Below are positions 19,250 to 29,074 of a stretch of DNA of 58,347 nt, piece after piece. Source of the DNA: Nitrosomonas sp. (GTDB lineage: Bacteria > Pseudomonadota > Gammaproteobacteria > Burkholderiales > Nitrosomonadaceae); assembly GCA_024282035.1 (NCBI GenBank), contig JAMWZR010000016.1, positions 1 to 58,347 of the forward strand, read 5' to 3'. Each line of letters starts with the position of its first letter. Positions within the stretch are counted from its first letter, which is position 1. The translations under genes were made by a program, and so were the position numbers. The notes under the pieces were generated by a model, which was not told where the DNA came from, did not search any database, and saw nothing but the letters and a program-made list of their open reading frames with translations.

Positions 19250-19633
19250 ATGGCCGAAGATAAAAAATATGAGATCGATATCAATATTCGTACGACGTAT
19301 CTGCCTGATCAATCGGATACCGAAGCAGATCGGCATGTTTTTGCCTACACCATTACCATTGCCAATATTGGCAATGTGGCCACGCAACTCATCAGTCGAC
19401 ACTGGATTATCAATCACGGAGACGGCACCATACAGGAAGTGCGGGGACTGGGGGTCGTAGGTGAACAACCGCTATTGAAACCTGGGGACAGTTTTGAGTA
19501 TACCAGTGGCACGGTGATTTCAACGCCAGTGGGATCAATGAAGGGTAGCTATCAGATGGCTGCCGAGGATGGTGTGCATTTTGATGTTGCCATACCCGAA
19601 TTTATTTTGAGCATTCCTCGCATTCTGCACTAA
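19250..19633 (+). CDS. apaG: ApaG protein
   Basis: This 127-residue ApaG (DUF525) protein has a beta-sandwich fold, with the family core YTITIANIG, SRHWIINHGDG and GEQPLLKPGDSFEYTSG. Its biochemical role is unsettled; it is linked to Co2+/Mg2+ handling. It lies near rpe, divergently, as in several Betaproteobacteria, and about 32 kb from apaH. Confidence 0.93.
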   Translation: MAEDKKYEIDINIRTTYLPDQSDTEADRHVFAYTITIANIGNVATQLISRHWIINHGDGTIQEVRGLGVVGEQPLLKPGDSFEYTSGTVISTPVGSMKGSYQMAAEDGVHFDVAIPEFILSIPRILH

Positions 19634-19661
19634 TCTTTTTTACCTCAGAAATTGGAATTTG

Positions 19662-20396
19662 ATGCAAAGCCTTACTTCATCTACTCTTGAAAGGGGAAAG
19701 CTCTATTTAATTCCTGTTCCTATCAGCGCTCGGGAACTGAACTGGGTGCTACCTTCTGCAGTACAGTCCAATATTGCAAATATCTCACATTTTATAGTCG
19801 AACATCCCAAGACAGCCCGGCAGTTCCTGAAGCAAATCAATACAACATTGCCACTGCAGGCAATCGATTTGCAGGTCCTGAATGAACATACAAGTTTCCG
19901 GGATATGGAAACTTTATTGCAGCCGCTTCTGTTGGGACACGATATGGGTTTAGTATCGGAAGCGGGATGCCCGGCAATCGCGGATCCGGGAGCGGAGCTG
20001 GTTCGGATGGCTCACCAGAAAAAAATCACCGTCATTCCATTAGTGGGACCATCTTCCATTTTATTGGCACTGATGGCATCTGGATTGAATGGCCAATGTT
20101 TTGCCTTTAACGGTTATTTGCCAACCGATAAGCATGAGCGCGAAGAAAAAATAAGAAAATTGGAAAGAATTTCAATAGACCAGAAACAAACACAGATTTT
20201 TATCGAGGCGCCGTATCGTAATCAGAAAGTGCTTGAGCAATTGGTGGCAACGTGTCAAGTCGATACCGAACTATGTATTGCCAGTCACCTGACTAGCATG
20301 GAAGAATGGATTGTCACAAGGCCGATCAGGGAGTGGCGTTCCATTGCATTACCGGATATAAACAAAATCCCCACGATTTTTTTGCTACAGGGTTGA
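19662..20396 (+). CDS. RsmI-like tetrapyrrole-methylase-fold SAM methyltransferase
   Basis: This 244-residue protein is of the tetrapyrrole methylase fold (COG0313-like). Its YLIPVPIS start, GLVSEAGCPAIADPGAELV block and PLVGPSSILLALMASGL match the SAM-binding loops of RsmI, the 16S rRNA C1402 2'-O-methyltransferase. The N-terminal substrate part differs from the classical GTLYVVATPIGN of RsmI, so it may be a paralogue with another target. The ATG at 19662 is preferred over the TTG just before it. Confidence 0.75.
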   Translation: MQSLTSSTLERGKLYLIPVPISARELNWVLPSAVQSNIANISHFIVEHPKTARQFLKQINTTLPLQAIDLQVLNEHTSFRDMETLLQPLLLGHDMGLVSEAGCPAIADPGAELVRMAHQKKITVIPLVGPSSILLALMASGLNGQCFAFNGYLPTDKHEREEKIRKLERISIDQKQTQIFIEAPYRNQKVLEQLVATCQVDTELCIASHLTSMEEWIVTRPIREWRSIALPDINKIPTIFLLQG

Positions 20397-20439
20397 CCAC
20401 AGCGGTATTGCTCAACTACTTCAGTGCACAGGAAGGGAA

Positions 20440-20826
20440 TTAATGCTTTTTCTGAATGAATTCAATCTTATATCCATCCGGATCTTCAATAAATGCGATT
20501 ATGGTTGTGCCATGTTTCATTGGACCCGCTTCACGAATGACCTTTCCACCTAGTTTCTTTGTGTTTTCACATGCTTCATAAGCATTCTCGACTTCAACAG
20601 CAATATGTCCATAGCCCGTGCCCAAGTTATAGGATTCTGTGTCCCAATTATGAGTCAACTCAAGTACGGCGCCGCTAGCTTCGTCTTGGAAACCCACAAA
20701 CGCCAGTGTGAATCGACCTTCTGGGTATTCTTTCTGGCGTAGTAGTTTCATTCCCAATACTTGCGTATAAAAAGCCAAGGATTTATCGAGATTTCCAACG
20801 CGTAGCATGGTATGCAGAATACGCAT
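20440..20826 (-). CDS. gloA: Lactoylglutathione lyase (glyoxalase I)
   Basis: GloA converts the methylglyoxal-glutathione adduct to S-lactoylglutathione. The 128-residue product begins [17 protein letters not shown] with the metal-ligand His at position 5. It contains GYGHIAVEV and ends with [14 protein letters not shown], where the last Glu is a metal ligand. Its start overlaps the rubredoxin stop (TGATG), so the two are translationally coupled. Confidence 0.95.
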   Translation of the reverse strand: MRILHTMLRVGNLDKSLAFYTQVLGMKLLRQKEYPEGRFTLAFVGFQDEASGAVLELTHNWDTESYNLGTGYGHIAVEVENAYEACENTKKLGGKVIREAGPMKHGTTIIAFIEDPDGYKIEFIQKKH

Positions 20827-21014
20827 CAGATTTTCACCATTTCAAAATCTTCTTTGCGCGCACCACATTCTGGGCAGGTCCAATTGATAGGTACATCTTC
20901 CCAACGTGTACCAGCTGGGATGCCTTCGTCTGGAGACCCCACAGCTTCATCATAAATGTAGCCACAAATTAGGCACATATACCGATTGTATTGATGATTT
21001 TCTTCGCTAGGCAT
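20826..21014 (-). CDS. rubA: Rubredoxin
   Basis: This 62-residue electron carrier has one Fe(SCys)4 centre formed by C14/C17 and C47/C50, in the classical [14 protein letters not shown] and [13 protein letters not shown] contexts. The N-terminal extension of about 10 residues is short and unremarkable. It is co-transcribed with gloA and divergent from thiD. Confidence 0.95.
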   Translation of the reverse strand: MPSEENHQYNRYMCLICGYIYDEAVGSPDEGIPAGTRWEDVPINWTCPECGARKEDFEMVKI

Positions 21015-21066
21015 GATAGATAGCTGGTTCCTTTTAGGTTAAAATGACATTTTACGGTATTAATGT

Positions 21067-21924
21067 ATGTTACAGCCACCCCCTATCGTACTTTCTTTTG
21101 CAGCTAATGACCCTAGCGGTGGAGCTGGTTTGCAGGCAGACATGCTTACTATTGCCAGCATGGGTTGTCATCCGCTTTCAATTGTCACGGCCATTACAGT
21201 TCAGGATACAACTGGAGTGGATGACGTCATGCCACTGGATGCGGAATGGGTGGCCGACCAGGCGCGTGCAGTATTGGAAGATATGCCTGTCAATGCATTT
21301 AAAATCGGCTTGTTGGGTAGTGTCGAGATCATTGCGACTATTGCCGAAATCATTTCGGATTATCCACATATTCCTGTCGTGATGGATCCGGTGCTGACTT
21401 CGGGGCGGGGCGATGAACTAGCCAATGAGGAAACGATTGATGCCATGCGCGAATTGTTGTTATCGCAAGTGACTATCCTGACACCCAACAGCTTAGAAGC
21501 GCGCCATTTGGCCGTGCAAGACACAGACCAGAGTGAATCCAAGCTGGATCTGGGGCTTTGTGCACAGCGATTGCTGGATATGGGATGTGAATATGTGTTG
21601 ATCACCGGAACCCATGAGAACACACTACATGTCACTAATACCTTGTATGCCGCCGATGGAGTTGTTCGGTCGGATGAATGGAAACGGCTTGAACATACCT
21701 ATCATGGTTCTGGTTGTACGCTAGCGTCTGCCATAGCGGCTTCACTGGCTAATGGATTATCGATGAGCGAGAGTGTCGTGGAAGCACAAGACTATACTTG
21801 GCACGCCTTACGTGCCGGATTCAGGCCAGGAATGGGGCAATATATTCCAAATCGGTTTTTCTGGGCCAAAGCCGAAGAATCAGGTCCTGGTGAAGGAAGC
21901 GCCATTGAGAAACACAAAAATTAG
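21067..21924 (+). CDS. thiD: Hydroxymethylpyrimidine/phosphomethylpyrimidine kinase
   Basis: ThiD phosphorylates HMP and HMP-P for thiamine synthesis. The 285-residue ribokinase-fold product has ANDPSGGAGLQAD near the N-terminus, VMDPVLTSGRG in the middle, and the catalytic YHGSGCTLASAIAA anion hole toward the C-terminus. No TPP riboswitch is visible in the 52 bases before it. It overlaps thiE. Confidence 0.95.
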   Translation: MLQPPPIVLSFAANDPSGGAGLQADMLTIASMGCHPLSIVTAITVQDTTGVDDVMPLDAEWVADQARAVLEDMPVNAFKIGLLGSVEIIATIAEIISDYPHIPVVMDPVLTSGRGDELANEETIDAMRELLLSQVTILTPNSLEARHLAVQDTDQSESKLDLGLCAQRLLDMGCEYVLITGTHENTLHVTNTLYAADGVVRSDEWKRLEHTYHGSGCTLASAIAASLANGLSMSESVVEAQDYTWHALRAGFRPGMGQYIPNRFFWAKAEESGPGEGSAIEKHKN

Positions 21925-22549
21925 TGGCCTTTATGCGATTACGCCGGATACCGAGAATACACGAGACCTGCTGCATAAAGTGCGGCAAGCTTTTGACGGC
22001 GGAATCCGGCTTTTACAATATCGCAACAAAATAGCGAATGAAAGTCTTTTACTTGAACAGGCTTCTGCATTAGCGCAGTTGTGCCGGCAGTATCAAATTC
22101 CATTCATTGTTAACGATCATTTGCAATTGGCGATAGCTGTTGATGCGGATGGTGTGCATTTGGGTAGCAGCGATGGGCCGATTCGGGTTGCCAGAGAAAA
22201 ATGGGGGAAAAATAAGATTATCGGCGCCTCCTGTTACAATCAACTCGATCTGGCTGTTTTTGCAGAAGAGCAGGGGGCTGATTACATTGCTTTTGGTGCT
22301 TTCTTTTCATCTTCTACCAAACCGGCTGCTGTTAGTGTTCCAGCTGATTTGATGCAGATTGCAAAGCAAAAGATAACTGTGCCTATCGTCGGCATCGGTG
22401 GAATTCAGTTGACCAATGTAGAATCAGTAATTAACAGTGGGTGCGCAGCCGTTGCGGTGTGTGCCGATTTGTTTCAATCATTTGATATCAAGGAAAGAGC
22501 CTTTCGTTACTCTTGCTTTTTTCAAAACCTCAGAAATCCAGTTCAATAA
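21905..22549 (+). CDS. thiE: Thiamine-phosphate synthase
   Basis: ThiE couples HMP-PP and the thiazole phosphate to thiamine phosphate. The product has GLYAITPD at the start, QYRNK for pyrophosphate contact, and DGVHLG and VGIGGI near the phosphate sites. I chose the TTG at 21905 because AAGGAAG ends six bases before it and the 214-residue length fits the family. A GTG at 21890 is the alternative. Either start lies inside the 3' end of thiD, so translation is coupled. Confidence 0.9.
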   Translation: MRNTKISGLYAITPDTENTRDLLHKVRQAFDGGIRLLQYRNKIANESLLLEQASALAQLCRQYQIPFIVNDHLQLAIAVDADGVHLGSSDGPIRVAREKWGKNKIIGASCYNQLDLAVFAEEQGADYIAFGAFFSSSTKPAAVSVPADLMQIAKQKITVPIVGIGGIQLTNVESVINSGCAAVAVCADLFQSFDIKERAFRYSCFFQNLRNPVQ

Positions 22550-22577
22550 TAATTTTTATCAAATAAATGAGTTAAAT

Positions 22578-23858
22578 ATGACTTCACGCAATCATCAATT
22601 ATTCGAAGAATCGCAACAGTATATACCGGGCGGAGTAAATTCTCCCGTTCGAGCTTTCAAGTCGGTGGGTGGTGAGCCCGTTTTTTTTCAGCGAGGGGAA
22701 GGAGCTTACTTTTGGGATGCCGATGGCAAACAGTACATCGATTATGTGGGGTCCTGGGGCCCACTGATTCTTGGTCATGCGCATCCAGAAGTTATCAAGG
22801 CTGTTCAAGATACAGCGCAAAACGGTTTGACATTTGGCGCACCAACGGAATCTGAGCTAGAGATTGCAAAACTTATTTGTCAGCTTGTGCCATCGATCGA
22901 GCAGGTGCGCCTGGTAAGTTCAGGAACAGAGGCTGGTATGAGTGCAATACGCTTGGCGCGTGGGTATACCGGCAGAAGCAAAATTATCAAATTCGAAGGC
23001 TGTTATCATGGCCATGATGATTCGCTGTTGGTCAAGGCAGGTTCGGGGGCACTGACGTTTGGCAATCCCAGTTCTGCCGGTGTGCCAGCAGAAACGGCAG
23101 GACATACTATCGTTCTGGATTATAACGATGTGAATGGATTGGAAGAAGCGTTCAATAGATGGGGTAAAGAGATCGCTGCCGTTATCGTTGAGCCTGTTGC
23201 CGGTAACATGAATCTGATTGCACCCAAACCAGAATTTCTGGTCGGGCTACGTAATTTATGTACACAAAACAATAGTGTTTTGATATTTGATGAAGTGATG
23301 ACCGGTTTTCGAGTCGGGCTAGGATGTGCACAAGCGCTCTATCAAATCAAACCGGATATGACGATTCTGGGTAAAGTAATTGGCGGAGGCATGCCCATGG
23401 CCGCTTTTGGAGGGCATCGTGACATCATGCAGTGTTTGGCCCCGCTTGGTCCGGTTTATCAAGCCGGAACACTGTCCGGTAATCCTGTTGCTGTTGCAGC
23501 AGGATTGGCTACACTGAAACAAGTTCAACAGCCTGGTTTTTATGACGCGTTATCCGAAAGAACCCGGCAATTGGTTGACGGTCTCTCTGCATCTGCAAAA
23601 TCACATGGTATTGATTTTAGTGCACAGTCAATTGGGGGAATGTTTGGAATCTATTTCAGCAAACAATCACCAACGAGTTTTAGTGAAGTGATGCAATGCA
23701 ACAAAGATGCTTTCAATCGTTTTTTTCATGCTATGCTGGATGAAGGCGTCTATTTTGCACCATCAGCATTTGAAGCTGGCTTTGTGTCAGCACGGCATGG
23801 TGATGTCGAGTTGAATAAAACACTGGCAGCGGCCGACAAAATTTTTAAGCATTGGTAA
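22578..23858 (+). CDS. hemL: Glutamate-1-semialdehyde 2,1-aminomutase
   Basis: HemL makes 5-aminolevulinate from glutamate-1-semialdehyde (C5 haem pathway). The 426-residue PLP enzyme begins with [20 protein letters not shown]. It has [15 protein letters not shown] and the PLP lysine in [10 protein letters not shown]. The ATG at 22578 fits family length; the longer frame overlaps thiE. It is third in a thiD-thiE-hemL operon with a 28-bp gap and ends at the terminator at 23885. Confidence 0.96.
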   Translation: MTSRNHQLFEESQQYIPGGVNSPVRAFKSVGGEPVFFQRGEGAYFWDADGKQYIDYVGSWGPLILGHAHPEVIKAVQDTAQNGLTFGAPTESELEIAKLICQLVPSIEQVRLVSSGTEAGMSAIRLARGYTGRSKIIKFEGCYHGHDDSLLVKAGSGALTFGNPSSAGVPAETAGHTIVLDYNDVNGLEEAFNRWGKEIAAVIVEPVAGNMNLIAPKPEFLVGLRNLCTQNNSVLIFDEVMTGFRVGLGCAQALYQIKPDMTILGKVIGGGMPMAAFGGHRDIMQCLAPLGPVYQAGTLSGNPVAVAAGLATLKQVQQPGFYDALSERTRQLVDGLSASAKSHGIDFSAQSIGGMFGIYFSKQSPTSFSEVMQCNKDAFNRFFHAMLDEGVYFAPSAFEAGFVSARHGDVELNKTLAAADKIFKHW

Positions 23859-23884
23859 TATTGCGGAACATCGGTTGGAAAAAG

Positions 23885-23917
23885 AAAAAAAGGCGACAAG
23901 AGCAGTCGCCTTTTTTT
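23885..23917. terminator. Bidirectional intrinsic terminator between hemL and cytochrome c4
   Basis: An A-run, GGCGAC, a seven-base loop, GTCGCC and a seven-T run form a strong hairpin that serves both convergent genes. Confidence 0.9.
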
Positions 23918-23939
23918 GATTGTTGCGTTAAAAATATGG

Positions 23940-24614
23940 TTAGCGCATGGTAGAAATATAAGCTGAAACGGCACGTTTGTCCTGCGCACTCATGCGCGTC
24001 AGAACTTTTTGCATTACTTTATTATCATTGCCGCGTTCACCCGTGTTGAACTGGTTGAGTTGTGTCAAAGTATATTCAGCATGTTGACCAGAAACGGCTG
24101 GATAGCGAGGTGGGATGCCAGCACCTGTTGGACCATGGCAGCTTGCACAAGCGGGAACACCGTTTTCGATATTACCGCCGTGATAAAGAATCTTTCCTGC
24201 TGCTAGTAGTTTTTCATCAGCAGGTACCTGGCTAGGCGTGGTTTTTTGCTTGGCATAATAATCGCCCAGACTTTTCATGTCTTCAGCCGATAACGTGGCC
24301 ACCATGGAAGACATGACCGGACTGTTACGCTTGGCAGGATCGGTCTCAGTACCCTTGAAATCCATTAACTGTTTGGTGATGTATTCTGCTTGTTGACCCG
24401 CCAGAATCGGGTTCATTGGTATGACACTATTGCCGTCGGCATTGTGGCAGCCTGCGCAAACACCCGCTGCAATTTGTTCTGCTCCTGCTGGTGCAGCCGG
24501 CGCTGCAACGGGTGCAGGTGCTTCAGTCGGCGCATCTTCTGCATTTGTCTCGGCTGAGATGGGTGCTGATAGAGCCAAAGCTATCAACACAAATGTATTT
24601 CTGAGAATGTTCAT
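23940..24614 (-). CDS. Cytochrome c4-type di-heme cytochrome
   Basis: This periplasmic, probably membrane-associated, di-heme electron carrier passes electrons to terminal oxidases. The 224-residue product has a signal peptide (1-21), an Ala/Pro/Glu-rich linker (22-45), haem sites CAGCH at 53-57 and CASCH at 156-160, and methionines in SPVMSSM and NKVMQKV as likely axial ligands. The two halves are homologous, as in cytochrome c4. The Ala/Pro linker is longer than usual for the family. Confidence 0.92.
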   Translation of the reverse strand: MNILRNTFVLIALALSAPISAETNAEDAPTEAPAPVAAPAAPAGAEQIAAGVCAGCHNADGNSVIPMNPILAGQQAEYITKQLMDFKGTETDPAKRNSPVMSSMVATLSAEDMKSLGDYYAKQKTTPSQVPADEKLLAAGKILYHGGNIENGVPACASCHGPTGAGIPPRYPAVSGQHAEYTLTQLNQFNTGERGNDNKVMQKVLTRMSAQDKRAVSAYISTMR

Positions 24615-24744
24615 AGTTGTAATCCGTTCTTTAATTACGTTTAAAGTGGGTGGGTATGTGATAATCCGAGCGGTATTTTAGCAAGGCAAAGAAACCTTAA
24701 CAACAAAATTCAGTTAATATCAATTTTTAAAATTCTATTTTTCA

Positions 24745-25338
24745 ATGAAAATAATCTTTATTCTCTTAGTACTGGTCAATATTGGTTATCTAATTGTTAC
24801 GCAATTATTTAACCATGGAGAGAATGTATCCCCAATTGGCAAAGCACATGATCCGGAGAAAATTGTCATATTGCCAGTGCAGCAGAATTGTTTAGAATGG
24901 GGTAATTTTTACGAAGAACAAACGCAATATGCTGAAATGGTGATTGCAGAGTTGGTATCGGAGCAATCGTATCGCATTGAAACAGCAGGAACAACGCTAT
25001 TATACTGGCTGTATATTCCGCCGCTTCCCAATAAGGAAACTGCAAATCGAGTAATCAATAAATTGAGAAACCTCGGGATTGTCAGTTTCAGGGTTAAGGA
25101 TGACGACAAATGGAAGAATGCCATTTCGCTGGCAATGTATACGGATCAGCAAGAAGCCGATAAGTATAGGAAAGAAATTGAAATCAAAGGAATCAGCAAT
25201 GTGATGACGGAAAGCCGTAATGTGGAACTCAAGAAAATTGTTTTGTCGAGCTCCGATCATGTACTTAAAACGCAGTTGCAGAAATTGATCGAACCGTTTA
25301 CAGGTACCCAATTGATTGAGACAAAGTGTGAATACTGA
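24745..25338 (+). CDS. Membrane-anchored SPOR-like protein
   Basis: This 197-residue protein has an N-terminal membrane anchor (about 1-22) and a periplasmic part. The region from YWLYIPPLPNKETANRV to NAISLAMYTDQQEADKY (about 89-155) has the pattern of a SPOR domain, which binds denuded peptidoglycan at division sites. Similar SPOR-like proteins occur in Betaproteobacteria; the exact role here is unknown. Confidence 0.65.
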   Translation: MKIIFILLVLVNIGYLIVTQLFNHGENVSPIGKAHDPEKIVILPVQQNCLEWGNFYEEQTQYAEMVIAELVSEQSYRIETAGTTLLYWLYIPPLPNKETANRVINKLRNLGIVSFRVKDDDKWKNAISLAMYTDQQEADKYRKEIEIKGISNVMTESRNVELKKIVLSSSDHVLKTQLQKLIEPFTGTQLIETKCEY

Positions 25339-25398
25339 TTCAACGCTGGTCGCTTGTATCATTTTTCCCTTATTATTTAACGCATACATTTAGAATCA

Positions 25399-26205
25399 AT
25401 GACAGTATCAATAAAAACACCACAAGAAATTGAAACGATGCGTATTGCCGGTAGGCTGGCTTCGGAAGTGCTGGATTACATTACGCCGCATGTTGTTGCA
25501 GGCATCACAACAGAGGAACTGGATACGCTTTGTCACAACTACATGGTAAATGTGCAGCAAACTATCCCTGCACCGCTCAATTATGCCCCTTCAGGGCATA
25601 CACCTTATCCCAAATCGATTTGCACATCGGTTAACAATCAAATTTGTCACGGTGTTCCTGGCCAAAAGAAGTTAAAAAATGGCGATATCATTAACATTGA
25701 TATCACAGTGATTTACCAGGGATATCATGGAGATACCAGTCGTATGTTTTATATCGGGGAACCATCGATTCAAGCCCGAAGACTATGTGAAGTGACATAC
25801 GAAGCCATGTGGCGAGGCATTGAAGAAGTCAAACCTGGCAAGCGTTTGGGGGATGTGGGTTATGCCATTCAAAAACTGGTTGAAAGTGTCGGGTATAGCG
25901 TAGTGAAGGAATTTTGCGGTCACGGCATCGGCGCAAAATTTCATGAAAATCCGCAAGTATTGCACTATGGAAAACCCAATACCGGACTGGAGCTCAAATC
26001 GGGGATGATTTTTACCATTGAGCCCATGATCAACGCCGGAAAGGCGGCGATCCGTCATTTGCCCGATGGTTGGACCATTACTACCAAGGATGGAAGCCTT
26101 TCGGCGCAGTGGGAACACACCGTGTTAGTAACTGATGACGGTTTTGAAGTATTGACGATCTCAGCAGGCTCTCCAGCCAAGCCTGTATTTCGTTTTAGCA
26201 ACTAA
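25399..26205 (+). CDS. map: Methionine aminopeptidase type I
   Basis: Map removes the initiator methionine after deformylation. The 268-residue product has the five metal ligands in their usual contexts: the two Asp residues of INIDITVIYQGYHGDTS, His in CGHGIG, Glu in FTIEPMI and Glu in QWEHTV. The substrate His lies in QICHGVPG. The partner deformylase gene (def) is at 46486. Confidence 0.97.
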   Translation: MTVSIKTPQEIETMRIAGRLASEVLDYITPHVVAGITTEELDTLCHNYMVNVQQTIPAPLNYAPSGHTPYPKSICTSVNNQICHGVPGQKKLKNGDIINIDITVIYQGYHGDTSRMFYIGEPSIQARRLCEVTYEAMWRGIEEVKPGKRLGDVGYAIQKLVESVGYSVVKEFCGHGIGAKFHENPQVLHYGKPNTGLELKSGMIFTIEPMINAGKAAIRHLPDGWTITTKDGSLSAQWEHTVLVTDDGFEVLTISAGSPAKPVFRFSN

Positions 26206-26229
26206 ATTTTGACCTGAATTTACATCGAT

Positions 26230-26967
26230 ATGATAAGAAGTCATCAGCGCACACCCGCAAAAGTTCGTCCGGTCAGGATCATCCGTCACTATATTAAACA
26301 TGCTGCCGGATCTGCACTGATCGAATGTGGGGACACCAAAGTTATCTGCACGGCCAGCGTCGTGGAACAGGTGCCGCCATTTCTGAAAGGTCAGGGGCAA
26401 GGTTGGCTGACTGCCGAATATGGCATGTTGCCAGGCTCAACGCATACGCGCATGCAACGCGAAGCCTCCAAGGGGAAGCAATCGGGGCGAACCATGGAAA
26501 TCCAGCGACTGATCGGTCGTGCTTTGCGAGCCGTGGTTGATTTGAAGAAATTGGGCGAACGCACGATCCATATCGATTGCGACGTCATCCAGGCTGATGG
26601 TGGTACGCGTACCGCAAGTATTACCGGTGCTTTTGTCGCGCTGCATGATGCCGTGAGTCATTTGCTGGTAAAGCAGCTGATCGAAGCAACACCAATTCTG
26701 GATCATGTGGCGGCTGTCTCGGTGGGCATGTATCAAGGTATACCGGTTCTTGATCTGGATTATGACGAAGATTCATCCTGCGATACCGATATGAACGTGG
26801 TCATGACCGGAAATCTCGGACTGGTTGAAGTGCAGGGTACGGCAGAAGGCAATCCGTTCAGTCGTGACGAACTGAATTCGATGCTCGATCTGGCTCAACA
26901 AGGTATTCAAGAATTGATTCGCTTGCAACACAGTGCGCTGACCGAAGGCGGAACGCCTCGTGGATAA
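26230..26967 (+). CDS. rph: Ribonuclease PH
   Basis: This phosphorolytic 3'-5' exoribonuclease matures tRNA ends. The 245-residue product starts with [11 protein letters not shown] and contains [28 protein letters not shown]-like and [19 protein letters not shown] blocks. Its stop overlaps the start of rdgB by 8 bases, giving the common rph-rdgB operon. Confidence 0.97.
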   Translation: MIRSHQRTPAKVRPVRIIRHYIKHAAGSALIECGDTKVICTASVVEQVPPFLKGQGQGWLTAEYGMLPGSTHTRMQREASKGKQSGRTMEIQRLIGRALRAVVDLKKLGERTIHIDCDVIQADGGTRTASITGAFVALHDAVSHLLVKQLIEATPILDHVAAVSVGMYQGIPVLDLDYDEDSSCDTDMNVVMTGNLGLVEVQGTAEGNPFSRDELNSMLDLAQQGIQELIRLQHSALTEGGTPRG

Positions 26968-27556
26968 ACTGTGCAAGCTGGTCATTGCCAGTAACAACTC
27001 GGGAAAGTTACGCGAAATTGGCGAATTGCTCGCGCCACTGGCCATTGAAGTTGTGCCACAATCCGATTACTCGATTAGTGAAGCCGAAGAGCCACATGTG
27101 ACCTTTGTCGAAAATGCGCTGGACAAAGCTCGTCATGCCAGTCGTTGTTCCGGACTGCCTGCTCTGGCAGACGATTCCGGCATCTGTGTCATAACGCTTG
27201 GTGGAGCACCAGGAGTCAATTCTGCGCGTTATGCTGGTGAACCCAAATCGGATGCGCGCAACAACCTCAAGCTGGTCGAGGCGCTACAAGGTAAAATCAA
27301 TCGTCGTGCCTATTATTACTGCGTGATCGTCCTGGTGCGTCATGCCGATGATCCTCAGCCGATTATCGTGGATGGTACATGGTATGGCGAAATTATTGAT
27401 GAACCACGTGGTGCGGGAGGGTTTGGGTATGATCCCCATTTCCTGTTGTCTGATTGGAATAAAACCTCGGCTGAATTGACGGCCGAACAAAAGAATCGTA
27501 TCAGTCATCGTGGCCAGGCTCTGGCAAAGCTTGTGGATATATTGCGAAAAGGATGA
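26960..27556 (+). CDS. rdgB: XTP/dITP pyrophosphatase
   Basis: RdgB hydrolyses non-canonical purine triphosphates and prevents their incorporation in DNA. The 198-residue product starts [13 protein letters not shown] and has [22 protein letters not shown] and GYDPHFLL. It overlaps rph. Its stop overlaps a 24-codon ORF (ATGA), where hemW is often found in other Betaproteobacteria. Confidence 0.95.
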   Translation: MDKLCKLVIASNNSGKLREIGELLAPLAIEVVPQSDYSISEAEEPHVTFVENALDKARHASRCSGLPALADDSGICVITLGGAPGVNSARYAGEPKSDARNNLKLVEALQGKINRRAYYYCVIVLVRHADDPQPIIVDGTWYGEIIDEPRGAGGFGYDPHFLLSDWNKTSAELTAEQKNRISHRGQALAKLVDILRKG

Positions 27557-27627
27557 TCGTGGACAATTACGACACTGAAAAAAATGGTTTGCCATCGATC
27601 CCGAAACCATCGGGTCACTTGCAGTGA
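27553..27627 (+). other. 24-codon ORF bridging rdgB and the Msr fusion gene
   Basis: A short frame starts in an ATGA overlap with rdgB and ends in a GTGA overlap with the start of the Msr fusion. It encodes 24 residues ending NGLPSIPKPSGHLQ. The LPSIP stretch faintly recalls the N-terminus of HemW, which commonly follows rdgB. It may be a truncated remnant or a coupling leader for the next gene. Too short to assign. Confidence 0.3.
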
Positions 27628-28946
27628 AAGTTTTTATTCTGGCATTAGCCAGTCTATTCGCTTTTACGGTCGTGGCTCGAATTGAAGGGACCACAGCATC
27701 GACTCAATCACATTTGGATTCAAAAATGGAATTTATTGTTCTGGGTATGGGGTGTTTCTGGGGGGCTGAAAAGCGCATGAGTGAGATACCCGGTGTTGTT
27801 GATGTGGAGAGTGGTTATGCGGGCGGGGATATTCCCGGCATGGGCTATCAGCAGATTCTGAATCACGAGAATATGCTCCGTATTGGCAGGACCTCAGCAC
27901 GCAATCATGCCGAAGTGATCAAGGTAACATTTGATCCCGGCAAGGTCAGTCTGGAAACCGTTCTGGCCAGATTCTGGGAAAACCATAACCCAACCCAAGG
28001 TGATCGCCAGGGAAATGACATCGGCAGCAATTATCGCAGTGCCATTTATACGCAAAATGAATCACAGCAAAGTGTGGCACAGACCACGTTGACAGTGTAT
28101 CAGCAAGCTCTAAATGCTGCTGGATACGGAACGATCACGACGGAGATCCTACCGCTTCGACACTACATGGCTGCAGAGGAATACCATCAGAATTATTTAC
28201 AGAAGAATCCCAATGGCTACTGTGGGTTAGGGGGAACCGGTGTGAAATATCCGGCGACGGTCGATTCGACTTCACCGGTTGTAGCTGATCATGATCAATC
28301 CAGATTGCTAAAACCACTCGCAGGCAAAGATCTCAATCATGCACAGCAACTGATTGTGTTCGAAGCCGAACATTGTGAGTTTTGCAGATTATTCGACAAG
28401 GAGATTCTCGATAACTGGCAGGCAACAGTGCCCGTCGTCGTTACACTCAGTGCCCATGCACCAACCGACTGGACGCTGGAAAAACCGCTGTTTGCTGCGC
28501 CGACCATTGTGTTGTTCAGAGCAGGCAAGGAAGTGGCGCGCTATACCGGTTACACCGGTGAGCATGCCAATTTCTGGAAATGGCTGGGATATCAGCTGTT
28601 GACGCCTGAACAGCAGAAAATTGCCTTTGAGCAGGGCACAGAACCGCCGTTTACAGCGACCAATCTTGACGAAAAGCGTCCTGGAAAATTTGTTGATCCC
28701 ATATCCGGCGCAACGTTATTTCTCAGCCAAACCAAATTCGACAGTAAATCTGGATGGCCCAGTTTCATAGATCCTGTTCCAGGTTCGGTAACGTTGCATG
28801 AAGATCATTCCCATGGCATGCAACGTACGGAAGTGCGCAGTGCCAGTTCTGGAATTCATCTGGGTCATGTCTTTGACGATGGACCACCACCAACCTTCAA
28901 GCGCTATTGCATCAATGGAAATGTGCTGAAATTCATACCCGACTAG
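27624..28946 (+). CDS. msrAB: Exported MsrA/thioredoxin-like/MsrB fusion
   Basis: This 440-residue protein should repair both S and R methionine sulfoxides in exported proteins. It has a signal peptide (about 1-18). The MsrA domain (36-208) has catalytic C44 in GCFWG and C200 in NGYCGLGG as a likely resolving Cys. A thioredoxin-like segment (about 240-325) carries C251-EF-C254. The MsrB domain (about 350-438) has SGWPSF and catalytic C429 in RYCING. MsrB zinc cysteines are missing, as in the zinc-free type. The thioredoxin part sits between the catalytic domains, unlike the N-terminal position in PilB-type fusions. The start is a GTG overlapping the small ORF stop. Confidence 0.88.
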   Translation: MKVFILALASLFAFTVVARIEGTTASTQSHLDSKMEFIVLGMGCFWGAEKRMSEIPGVVDVESGYAGGDIPGMGYQQILNHENMLRIGRTSARNHAEVIKVTFDPGKVSLETVLARFWENHNPTQGDRQGNDIGSNYRSAIYTQNESQQSVAQTTLTVYQQALNAAGYGTITTEILPLRHYMAAEEYHQNYLQKNPNGYCGLGGTGVKYPATVDSTSPVVADHDQSRLLKPLAGKDLNHAQQLIVFEAEHCEFCRLFDKEILDNWQATVPVVVTLSAHAPTDWTLEKPLFAAPTIVLFRAGKEVARYTGYTGEHANFWKWLGYQLLTPEQQKIAFEQGTEPPFTATNLDEKRPGKFVDPISGATLFLSQTKFDSKSGWPSFIDPVPGSVTLHEDHSHGMQRTEVRSASSGIHLGHVFDDGPPPTFKRYCINGNVLKFIPD

Positions 28947-28991
28947 CACACATGGCTGGTGAAACAAGAACATATACTCATGCCGCGCTCT

Positions 28992-29023
28992 AAACAAACC
29001 GCTCGTTTGTTTGCGTTTTTTTT
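28992..29023 (+). terminator. Intrinsic terminator after the Msr fusion
   Basis: AAACAAAC and GTTTGTTT pair around CGCTC, followed by a short GCG and eight T. The stem is AU-rich but the T-run is long. Confidence 0.6.
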
Positions 29024-29074
29024 GTTTCAGTCTGTGCTGCTGCTGTTTTCATCTGAGACATAGCCCAAAGCATC

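Noticed and set aside
21015-21066. TPP riboswitch before thiD
   Set aside because: Only 52 bases separate the divergent rubredoxin and thiD genes, too short for a thi-box, and no CTGAGA motif was seen.
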